Assembly (NCBI GenBank): GCA_009363875.1 | Contig: CM018685.1 | Coordinates: 54,757,087 to 54,821,086 of the forward strand | Source of the DNA: Mikania micrantha | Taxonomy: Eukaryota > Streptophyta > Magnoliopsida > Asterales > Asteraceae | DNA: 64,000 nucleotides | Direction: 5' to 3' | In this document: one piece after another, positions 55,900-64,000 of the stretch | How positions within the stretch are numbered: position 1 is the first letter of the stretch | Layout of the letters: each line of letters begins with the position of its first letter | Translations under genes and position numbers: made by a program | The notes under the pieces: model-generated | Told to the model about the DNA's origin: nothing | Seen by the model: the letters and a program-made list of their open reading frames with translations, nothing else | Databases searched by the model: none

Positions 55900-56694
55900 T
55901 GTAAAGACTAATAAAGGCTGATGCTCACCAAACTTCTTGTTTTGTCCAAGTATAGGAGCCTCTTTGAATAAACACCTTCGGAAGGAAGAAGTGATTCTTC
56001 GGAAGCAGCATTGCTTCCGAAGGATAACTGGTTCCTGCCGAAGGTTATACAAGACAACTGCTTCCGAGGAATCCTCTTATGCACTGAAGACAAAGACTTC
56101 CGAGGTTTATCCTCTGACAAAGACTGTAGCAGATTACTCTTATGGTACAAAAGGTACTGACACAAGACATGTTGGTCTGAGTAAAGATAGATACAACATG
56201 TAATGAGTCAGATAAAGCACCTTACCTCTCCCATGCTGCATTAAAAGCAAAAGATCATCTGAAGCCTTGAAGATCAACAACATTAAATGTCTTTTGTATT
56301 TAATAGTCCTTTGTAAAGTCAATGTCTATTAATGTAATGATCATGACTGAGTGTCTTAGCCTGTTAAGACACTCAACATACTAGAATAAGCTTTACTTTA
56401 TGTACTTGTCTAGTATACCCAACTTGTATTCCTAAGTGTATACGGTTGTAGCCTCGGCTATATAACCTCCCAATGTATGGTTGCTTGAAGTGTGCTTGCT
56501 TGTATACTTCCACTTTGAGAGAAATATATCCTTGAGCTTGAATTATTCTTCTGTTCTTATTATTGTTCAAAGATTATTACTGTGTCATTTTGAGTGTAAT
56601 TGTGAGATCATTCTAGCAGAACATTCCGCATCTGTTAGAGTTAAGTAAGAAATACGTGTGAAGTGTTGTTTAGACTTAACAACCCGATCCTACA
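55900..56694 (+). repeat. 3' LTR of the copia element (795 bp)
   Basis: Identical to the 5' LTR except, by eye, A for T in GCATTAAAAGCAAAAG (about 56246) and C for G in ATTATTCTTCTGTTC (about 56551). Followed by TAGAT at 56695-56699. Confidence 0.96.
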
Positions 56695-56989
56695 TAGATT
56701 TTTTGTAAAATTAGGTCCACACAAAAATTGATTTTCTAATTAATTGGTACAAGTTCACATATAAAGACAGTATGAGTTTACTTGACTTTGAAAGATAATA
56801 TGTTTGTATGGACATGAAAATTTGGCACCACACTTGGGCCAAATTAATGGACATAAATCGGTCTTTTATCTTATCAACTTCCAAACTCTATTATTTACAC
56901 TCCGCCCGTTTACTTGGATTTTTAAGACTTCCAAACCGGTCGTTACGGAAAAACGAAAGGCACTTGTGACAGCTAAATTAACTTACGAG

Positions 56990-56996
56990 TATAAAT
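56990..56996 (+). promoter_or_regulatory. TATA box of receptor-like gene 2
   Basis: TATAAAT 77 bp before the ATG, conserved with gene 1. The copia element ends 296 bp upstream of it, so the core promoter is intact but more distal sequence has been moved 9.9 kb away. Confidence 0.7.
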
Positions 56997-57066
56997 CGAA
57001 GCTTCACACGCATCCTCTTGCAAACCAAAACTGAGCGACTGCTATTTCTTTCTCAATAAAAGCAAT

Positions 57067-60000
57067 ATGAGTGTAGGGTTTTCAATTTCTTATTTATCAT
57101 CTAATTGTCACCTGTGGTTGCTTCTTGTTTTAGCTTTGTTTCATTTGTGCTTCTCTGATCAAAAGTCTCCTGATGCGTTATGCTTGGAGGGTGAGAGACA
57201 AGCACTTATCGGGTTCAAGCACGGCCTCATAGACGAAGCTGATCGGCTTGCTTCTTGGTCTGGTGAGAAGAGCGACTGCTGCAAATGGGTTGGTATTGTT
57301 AGTGATAACATCACGGGCCATGTCCACGAGATTCATCTTCCTGGACTTGATGGTCATTGTGGTTATATATTTCACGAGAGTTATTATAAAGAAATGAAAG
57401 AACTTGATAAGCAGAGGCTAGGAGGGCATTTAAGTCCATCCTTGTTGGAGCTGAAGCAACTCAAGCATCTAGATTTGAGCTGTAATGATTTTAAAGGGAT
57501 CCAAATTCCAGGCTTCATAGGTTCTCTTGGAAACTTGAGGTATCTTAACCTCTCAAGATCCAACTTTGGTGGGATGATCCCTCCTCAAATTGGGAATATT
57601 TCAGAGCTACGTGTCCTTTCTCTTGAAAATCATTTTGGAAGTATAAGTTTCATAATGAAAATGCAGTGGCTGTCAGGTCTTCGTTGGTTGCATCATTTGG
57701 ATATGAGTGGCATTGACCTTAGCAAAGCTACTGATTGGTTTCAGGTGATTAACACCCTCCTTTCTTTGGTCGAACTACATTTGTTTTTTTGTCGACTGTC
57801 TGATTTACATCCCCATGTTCCTAGTCTTAATGTAACATCCCTTTCCCTGCTTGATATTTCTTTGAATGCTTTTGTTAGCCCTTATATTCCACGGTGGAAT
57901 TTCAGTCTAACAAACCTTGTTTCATTGGATTTTAGTGGTTGTGGATTTATACCTCTTCCTAGTAGTATTTACAGCTTCCGTAATCTGACTTCTCTTGAGT
58001 CGCTTTTCGTCAATTTGAATTTTTTCATGGATTCTCCGTTGGTATCAAAACAATTGTCTGGTAACTTGGAATTAGTTTTAGATATTAGTAACTTGAGTAA
58101 CTTGAAATTTTTAGGTATTGGTGCTTGTGGTGTTTCAAGTTCAGGGCTTCATTCCCTTCATAACTTAACCTCTCTTCTTAGCCTTAACATGTTCGGAAAC
58201 CAACTCACCAAGGCAATACCTAATTCGTTTGGTAACCTTTGTAACTTGAGAGATCTTGATTTGGCATCGAACAATTTTGATAAAATTGGTTTAACACACC
58301 TTCTTAAAGGTCTTTTCGATTGCAAATCACCGTGTTTGAAGTCATTAGATATATCACAATCAGGACTTTCTGGTCCAATTCCTGACTCCATCGGACGATT
58401 GTCATTGATGAAGTGGTTAGATCTTGCTGATAATAAGCTGAACGGAAGCATTCCTGACTCCATCGGACGATTGTCATTGATGAGGTGGTTAGATCTTGCT
58501 GATAATAAGCTGAACGGAAGCATTCCTGACTCAATCGGACAATTATCATCGCTTGAGGTGTTGTCTCTTAGAAATAACCAACTCAGCGGTAGCCTTCCTG
58601 TTAGCCTTAGTCAACTTTCAAAGCTGACTGTTTTAGAAATCTCCGACAATTTGTTGACGGGTGTTGTGACAGAAGCTCACTTATCTAAACTGGTGAGCTT
58701 GAAGTATCTACTTGGAGAAGGCAACAACATAACCCTAAAATTGCAAGTTGCAGACTGGATTCCCCCTTTCCAGATGCAATTCTTGCATTTAAACTCTTGG
58801 GGTTTGGGGCCTGAGTTTCCATTATGGCTTCAATCGCAGAAAGATTTAAAAGAGCTAGACATAAGCAACACAGGCATTTCATCACACATGCCTCCCGAGT
58901 CATTTTGGAGATCATTCCCCAATCTAACGTATTTAGACATGTCACAAAATAATATAAACGGTACATTGACTTTGCTTTTCCCTTCAACACTTAATATACT
59001 GGACCTAAGCTCTAACCATTTTACAGGAGCTTTACCTTCTCTCTCCTTTGGCACAGTAATGGCTGGATATTTAGATCTGTCAAATAATTCTTATATGGGA
59101 TCGTTATATCATTTTTTGTGTTCTAATGGTGTTGAAAAAACACAATTTCTTGCATTGGGAAATAATAATTTGTCAGGTGTCATTCCCAAGTGCTGTAACA
59201 AGTGGCCAAGTTTGAGAGTCCTAATTTTGGAAAATAACAATTTATCTGGTGAGATTCCAAGGACAATAGGTTCTTTGTTTAACCTAAAATGGTTGAACTT
59301 GCATGGAAACAATATCTCCGGAAGATTACCCTCTTCCCTAACGAACTTGTCATCGTTAACTATTCTTCAACTTGGCAAAAATGAACTTGTTGGAAGCATT
59401 CCACCATGGGTTGGAACAAAACTCACCTTGTTAGGAATTCTCAATCTTAGGTTCAACAATTTAGATGGAAATATTCCAGTCGAACTCTGTTATCTTTCAT
59501 ATATACAAATTATTGATCTTGCTGAAAATCATCTGTCGGGAAATATTCCAAGATGCTTCAACAACTTTACCGTGCTTACTGGGATAACAAAATCAAATGA
59601 ATTTGACATGAGTTTGAAAGTGACGGCACCATCTGTTGCTCCTAGTGATACACTAGTGATGAAAGGACAAGAGTACACCTACAAATCAATTCTTAAACTA
59701 GTGAAATCTTTAGACCTTTCGAGCAACAACTTTTTCGGACCCATACCAAGTGAGCTTACGACCCTTCAAGAGTTAAAATCACTAAATTTATCAAGAAATC
59801 AATTGAGTGGAAGGATCCCGGAGAAGATAGGAGACATGAACGCACTTGAGTCATTCGATTTATCAATAAACAACCTATCTGGGGAACTTCCGGTAAGCTT
59901 GTCTAGATTGAATTTCTTGAGTAGCTTCAATGTGTCCTGCAACAATTTCACAGGAAGAATTCCAGTTAGTACTCAGCTCCAGAGCTTTAATGAGTCTAGC

Positions 60001-60234
60001 TTTTTAGGTAACCAACTTTGTGGAGCTCCTCTAAGTGATCTTTGTGTACCCACTGAAGTACCTGCTCATACCACAAGAGATGAAAATGAAGACGATGGAT
60101 TAGAATGGGGGTTGATTATTAGCATCATGCTTGGATTTGTTATTGGATTTTGGATCATTTTGGCTCCCTTGATAGTTAGTACATCATGGAGGATTACATA
60201 TTTTCGTCTCATGAGAAAATTGATCAAGGTGTAA
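57067..60234 (+). CDS. LRR receptor-like protein 2 (EIX/Cf-type), open frame intact
   Basis: 1055 residues, one exon, tandem paralogue of gene 1 with the same layout: signal peptide (1-30), N-terminal cap, LRRs, island before LVMKGQEYTYKS, C-terminal cap, acidic stretch (DENEDDGLEW), membrane helix (about 1015-1038) with GxxxG at 1023-1027, and a basic tail with YFRL at 1045-1048. Differences that matter: the fourth Cys of the N-terminal cap is Ser79 (GIVSDN against GIVCDN in gene 1), and the run of near-identical LRRs has three units here (about 58370-58570) against five in gene 1. LRR surfaces in the middle also diverge (about residues 230-300), as expected for ligand-contact regions. Likely a cell-surface immune receptor acting with partner kinases. 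The copia insertion sits in its promoter. Confidence 0.92.
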   Translation: MSVGFSISYLSSNCHLWLLLVLALFHLCFSDQKSPDALCLEGERQALIGFKHGLIDEADRLASWSGEKSDCCKWVGIVSDNITGHVHEIHLPGLDGHCGYIFHESYYKEMKELDKQRLGGHLSPSLLELKQLKHLDLSCNDFKGIQIPGFIGSLGNLRYLNLSRSNFGGMIPPQIGNISELRVLSLENHFGSISFIMKMQWLSGLRWLHHLDMSGIDLSKATDWFQVINTLLSLVELHLFFCRLSDLHPHVPSLNVTSLSLLDISLNAFVSPYIPRWNFSLTNLVSLDFSGCGFIPLPSSIYSFRNLTSLESLFVNLNFFMDSPLVSKQLSGNLELVLDISNLSNLKFLGIGACGVSSSGLHSLHNLTSLLSLNMFGNQLTKAIPNSFGNLCNLRDLDLASNNFDKIGLTHLLKGLFDCKSPCLKSLDISQSGLSGPIPDSIGRLSLMKWLDLADNKLNGSIPDSIGRLSLMRWLDLADNKLNGSIPDSIGQLSSLEVLSLRNNQLSGSLPVSLSQLSKLTVLEISDNLLTGVVTEAHLSKLVSLKYLLGEGNNITLKLQVADWIPPFQMQFLHLNSWGLGPEFPLWLQSQKDLKELDISNTGISSHMPPESFWRSFPNLTYLDMSQNNINGTLTLLFPSTLNILDLSSNHFTGALPSLSFGTVMAGYLDLSNNSYMGSLYHFLCSNGVEKTQFLALGNNNLSGVIPKCCNKWPSLRVLILENNNLSGEIPRTIGSLFNLKWLNLHGNNISGRLPSSLTNLSSLTILQLGKNELVGSIPPWVGTKLTLLGILNLRFNNLDGNIPVELCYLSYIQIIDLAENHLSGNIPRCFNNFTVLTGITKSNEFDMSLKVTAPSVAPSDTLVMKGQEYTYKSILKLVKSLDLSSNNFFGPIPSELTTLQELKSLNLSRNQLSGRIPEKIGDMNALESFDLSINNLSGELPVSLSRLNFLSSFNVSCNNFTGRIPVSTQLQSFNESSFLGNQLCGAPLSDLCVPTEVPAHTTRDENEDDGLEWGLIISIMLGFVIGFWIILAPLIVSTSWRITYFRLMRKLIKV

Positions 60235-61278
60235 GATTTATGATGCATAAGCATTGTAACATTATAATTAGTGATAGTTGTAATAAGTTTGTATCTACTA
60301 TAATATTTAAAAACTTTGTATTCAAGATGAGTATCCTATTAAATATGAACAGTGGAACTACCTTAATAAAAATGAACAAAAGAACTCATCATTGCTTTAC
60401 TGTATATGAACTCGTGTCATAATGTATTAGAAGGGTTGAGAACGAGTTGGTTGTAAAGTACAAACTAATCGGATGTAGCATGTGGTGGAAGTTGAAGTTA
60501 AGGAATAAGGATTGGTTGTATTTCTATGTTAACTAATCAAATGGGTAAATATGTGGATCATGACCTAGTCATTTCGGTACAAATACAAGTTAAGCACATA
60601 ACCCGCAAACAACGTGCATAACAGTTGAAGTCCAAAAACATGTTTACAATTGAATGTAAAAGAAGTAGCAAACACAATTTTCATGCATCTAAATGGTTGG
60701 ACAATCTTTTAGTTTTGATAGCGATAAAGGTTGATTTACAATTTGAAGATGCAATCAATCAATAAGAACATACAAGGTTTTCTTACCCCTGCAAGTTGTG
60801 GCATGATAGGTCACATGATGATACAGATGTGGTAAATGGTGCACTTGTAAACTATGTAAGCAATATCAAAATGATGTTGTGAGCCTGGTTATGGCATTGA
60901 AATTGACATGATTAAGCAACTAGGGAGAAACATAAGTCTCGTGATTGTAAAAACGACTTCCTCAACGCACAAACCCAAGTTTTTTTTTTTACCCCTCACA
61001 CTATGACCTGATAATTTAAGTAGATTAATTAAATAGAAAAGAGAAAAAAACTTAGTTAAATAGAAAAACCAAAAAAAATGTTCTCTAGAATCAAACCTAT
61101 GACGTCTCAACTCAAACCAATAAGTCTTACTCTTCTATAGAAAAAGACTTTTGATTATAAAGTTAGAAAATAAATATACAAAATACTTGAATTGAGGCAA
61201 CAAAAGAAGGAGAAAAAGAGGTTATAGGTCACGTGAATAAAATCTATAACCTTCCAACTAAAAATAAAACATTATTTC
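60235..61278 (+). other. 3' flank of receptor-like gene 2, duplicated from the gene 1 flank
   Basis: Collinear with 26078-27135. No protein supported; small frames differ between the copies. Confidence 0.65.
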
Positions 61279-61768
61279 TAGAGGCAATTACATATATCTC
61301 CCTATAAATTTCATTTATCACATATATATCCAATTCAAAATTTTAATTACATATATCCCCTCCACTAATGCTAAAATTTTCAAATATTCTCATTTTAATT
61401 AAAATTAATTAAGGAATTATTATTTTATCCTTACTTTAAAAAAATTTATTATGCCTATTTTACATTTGTTTCAAATATACCCATATTTTACGTTTTTCCC
61501 TTTTTTGGTGTTTTTGCTTCTTTCTTTATCATTTTTCGTGTCTTTATTTTTCATTTTTAATTGATGGAGCTGCAGTCGTATGGGGGAGGGCGATGAACGA
61601 ATGTGGTGTTTATGTATGGGGGTTTACGTATGTGTGTTTGAAAGGATTACTAAAAGGGTATTTTGTCACAATGTGTAAAGATAGTAAAGTTGAGTATATA
61701 GGTAATTAAAATTTTCAGTTAAGTATATGTAATTAGAATTCAAAGAAGGAGATATATTGCAATTATCT
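61279..61768. mobile_element. MITE-like insertion (about 490 bp) absent behind gene 1
   Basis: The gene 1 flank reads straight through this point (ATTATTTCTAG then CTTAACAAAG near 27140). The insert starts GGCAATTACATATATCTCC and its reversed right end is AGATAATTGCAATATATCTCC, an imperfect inverted repeat of about 20 bp. No clear duplication was found and nothing is encoded. Superfamily unknown. Confidence 0.65.
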
Positions 61769-61940
61769 CTTATTTGGGACGTAACGAATACGACATTTAT
61801 TAATTGTGCCGAAAGCAAATACAACCTTCTGCTTTTGGGTTAAAAAGAATAAAAGGAAGTAAACTCACTCGAAAAAAAAGTTGTATACACCAAAAGTCAA
61901 ACTAATAACCTTTTCAAGCGAAAAAAATCATCTGCTCTAA

Positions 61941-62580
61941 GACTGGATGCAGCGGTCAAGCCGCCCGGCCAGCGGCCTTGCTCCGTGTTGCGGCCTCAAG
62001 CGGGAACACCGCCCCCATGCCTAGCGGCCCCCGCCCAATCCCCTCCCACGGCCCCCACTTCCCGTTGATGTCCCTCTCCTCTCATTGGTTGGTTTCAAAA
62101 TTGGTGGGCCCCAATCTCCTTTAACTGCTAGAACATTAAAAAAAATAATAATAATAAAATCAATCTTTATATAAACCTCTCATTTCAACCATTTTACACT
62201 CATTTTCATTCAAAACTCTTTTAATTTTTATACAATTTATTTTTTTATAAAAATGTCATCATCCTCTCCGGTGTTCTCATCATCCTCTTCATCTTCTGAT
62301 AGCGAGGGTATTGATCTTTTTATCTCGTCCTTGTCTACGATGACTCAAGAAAACGCTTCTCAGATTCCTCGGCCTATAATTAGAAGAACTCAAATTAATC
62401 GAGACAGGGAAGCGGGGCATGGATCTTTTAATGCGTCATTATTTTGGAAACGAACCGTTGTATAATGAGACGTTGTTCAAGAGGCGTTTCCGGATGCAAC
62501 GACCTTTATTTGAATGTATCGTGAACGACCTGGAGGTTGCGGATACTTATTTTCAATTGAGATGGGATAATCGCGGCAAG
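61941..62580 (+). mobile_element. PIF/Harbinger element, left part, cut by an LTR
   Basis: Absent at the matching place behind gene 1 (CTACTCTAACCAAC near 27294). It begins GACTGGATGCAGCGG after a TAA (61938-61940), consistent with the 3-bp duplication of the superfamily. It contains a TATA-like TATATAAA at about 62169 and the start of a transposase gene. Its right part lies beyond the LTR that begins at 62581, outside the window. Confidence 0.7.
62253..62580 (+). pseudogene. Harbinger transposase (ALP1-like nuclease), N-terminal part
   Basis: Ser-rich start (MSSSSPVFSSSSSSSDSEGI), then the RDREAGH motif. One-base frame change there leads to DLLMRHYFGNEPLYNETLFK and RRFRMQRPLFECIVNDLEV, the conserved N-terminal block of plant PIF/Harbinger transposases. 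The catalytic DDE residues lie further downstream and are cut off by the LTR at 62581. Broken by the frameshift and the insertion. Confidence 0.83.
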
Positions 62581-64000
62581 TGTAACATCAGTGCCGGACG
62601 CGTGCCAGAACAGTGATCGCAACAGTAACTCGTATAGTAACTCAGGTACACATTACGTGAAACTATGTTTATGCTATTGATACATTATGCTTAACACGAG
62701 GCTATTATACGATTGTCTGAAATCTGATTAAAACCTTAGGGTTTAACAGTCAGAAACATATCAGACAACACAGTATGGAAACACAGATATTTGATTTGAT
62801 AATATTGTGTATAAACGTATGGGAGGTCACACAAAACGAAACTATAACGGTTGTTATTACGGGATGCTAAACCGACGAATTATTCGTATAGGTGACGATC
62901 TGTACGAATGATTCTGAGAGTTTAACGTTCTGAAATAATGACTGAACAGTAGAGAACAAGAATCAGAAAGCCAAACCATCGTCGTGTTCGTTCGAATGAC
63001 GATTCGAACGAATACGCGCGATGGCGACGCGTTCTGACGAAACAAAAACGAACACGAAAACGATACGAACGATCATAAAATTAAGGAAATATAATATTTC
63101 CTGTTTTACAATTTTGAAACTTATCATAAATAAATTTAAACGAAACTATATTAATAATTCGCGAACAAATTAATGAAACACGTAAAAATAATATAATTCG
63201 ATAAATAAATACGATATTTAAAATAATTACTAGAAATAAATACCATCCAAATAGTTAAAAAAATAAATTCTTTTATTTAATTTACGAGAAACGCGCGTAA
63301 CGTTCCGGAAACGCGACGAAAATACGAACCGAGCAACCGAAACAAACCCGAATACCCTCGGGGTATAAAAGCCACCAATGAGGGCATTTATTTCATTTTC
63401 AACTAACCCGTTCTCTCTCTAAACCACTATTTCCGTTCATCTCTCTCTAGCAAGATTCAACTTCCAAGCTCCATATCTCCTTCATTTGTGGATGAAATCA
63501 AGCAAACTCGGTGTCTAAACGAAGCTCTCATCGTCCTCTATGCAGAAGTACAACGGATCTAGAAGTTTACCCAGCCATTTTCGAGGTAATGATGCAAGAA
63601 AGTTACAAAGATTAGGGTTTTCTAACACCTTGCTCGAAGCCATTACATAACCGGCTAACCATTCGAACCACCAGCCATGAAAAGTTCTAGTAGTATAGCC
63701 ATTATCATAGGAGCAGCCTACAAGCCCTCAGGTTCGGATGTGATGATGATGGGGACCGATCAAGTTGCAGGGTTCGTGGGATCACTTAGCCGAACCTTCG
63801 ACCAACCACTGAACCCTACTTGTTCAGCTCGCCGAGCCTCACCCCTGGTAGCGAACCTTTCACCCGTTTTGGCTGCCGAACCCTCCAGGCAGACCCCACG
63901 AGCCTTTCATGCAACAAACCCTCCCCATTGTACGAACCTGTGTCTAGCCTCGAACTAGCAACAGACGAACCCTTGCTGTTTCTTCTTCCTTAGCGAACCC
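62581..64000 (+). mobile_element. LTR-A Gypsy LTR, 5' part, cut by window end
   Basis: Starts TGTAACATCAGTGCCGG like the solo LTR at 13039 and follows it closely. A better TATA box than in that copy, TATAAAAG, lies at 63364-63371, with a CT-rich leader after it and CGAACC words from about 63663. The five bases before it are GCAAG; the matching duplication would be outside the window. Whether it is a solo LTR or the start of a full element cannot be told. Confidence 0.9.
63364..63371 (+). promoter_or_regulatory. TATA box of the LTR-A promoter
   Basis: TATAAAAG after the CCCTCGGGG block; the equivalent in the solo LTR is TATTTAAA at 13833-13840, weaker. It suggests transcripts that run through the CGAACC region. 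Confidence 0.6.

Larger units (their letters stand above)
46789..56694 (+). mobile_element. Young Ty1/copia element, Sirevirus-like, with an extra ORF (9906 bp)
   Basis: Two 795-bp LTRs (46789-47583 and 55900-56694) differ by eye at only two bases, so the insertion is recent. Order: LTR, primer site, gag with zinc knuckle, deletion, the last part of integrase, reverse transcriptase, RNase H, a 510-bp noncoding spacer, a long extra frame, purine tract, LTR. The gag-RT-RNase H order and the extra frame 3' of pol fit the Sirevirus/Maximus branch (inference). Protease and the integrase catalytic core are missing and gag has a stop, so it needed proteins in trans or decayed after insertion. Confidence 0.95.

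Overview
The window is nuclear DNA of a flowering plant, almost certainly a eudicot. The style of its retrotransposon proteins and the mix of nested elements suggest the daisy family (Asteraceae); that family call is inference from memory of protein style, not a database match. Evidence for a plant: two receptor-like proteins with plant extracellular leucine-rich repeats (LRRs), a phytocyanin-type gene, Ty1/copia and Ty3/gypsy retrotransposons with the initiator-methionine tRNA primer site (TGGTATCAGAGC), RTE and L1 LINE tails, PIF/Harbinger and hAT elements, and AT-rich spacers. No bacterial or organellar genes, CRISPR array, rRNA or tRNA gene was seen.

Layout. 1-12.0 kb: the 3' part of a long Gypsy LTR (LTR-A family) broken by a complete, decayed Gypsy element (852-9071, 5-bp duplication AGTTA), followed by the LTR end, primer site and wrecked gag/integrase of the outer element. 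12.0-19.2 kb: a dispersed repeat holding a PIF/Harbinger element (TAA duplication), itself split by a 4.1-kb LTR-A solo LTR (duplication TTTCA). 19.5-21.7 kb: a solo LTR of a second family (LTR-B; duplication GTTTA). 21.7-27.8 kb: receptor-like protein gene 1 with its flanks. 28.9-30.0 kb: a broken two-exon phytocyanin gene on the minus strand. 30-33 kb: MITEs. 33.0-35.2 kb: a second LTR-B solo LTR (duplication TCTCC). 35.3-39.4 kb: second copy of the dispersed repeat with its Harbinger element, plus RTE and L1 LINE fragments. 40-41 kb: hAT-like elements. 41.2-43.2 kb: a small complete LTR element without genes (duplication ACTAT). 44.3-46.8 kb: extra copies of the receptor gene upstream region. 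46.8-56.7 kb: a very young copia element (duplication TAGAT). 57.1-60.2 kb: receptor-like protein gene 2. 61-64 kb: a MITE, a Harbinger transposase gene, and the start of another LTR-A copy that cuts it and runs off the window.

How it fits together. The only genes that look intact are the two tandem receptor-like proteins (about 1092 and 1055 residues), likely cell-surface immune receptors of the EIX/Cf type that signal through partner kinases. They arose by tandem duplication including promoter and 3' flank; retroelements then filled the space between them. The young copia element landed in the promoter of gene 2, 372 bp before its start codon. It lacks protease and the integrase core but keeps reverse transcriptase, RNase H and a long extra reading frame 3' of pol. 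Ahead of that frame are a TATA box and an array of CTTCGGAAG-type palindromes, and the same palindromes occur in the LTR. That shared module is the most interesting signal here. I found no clearly new biochemical system; most of the rest is nested transposon archaeology.
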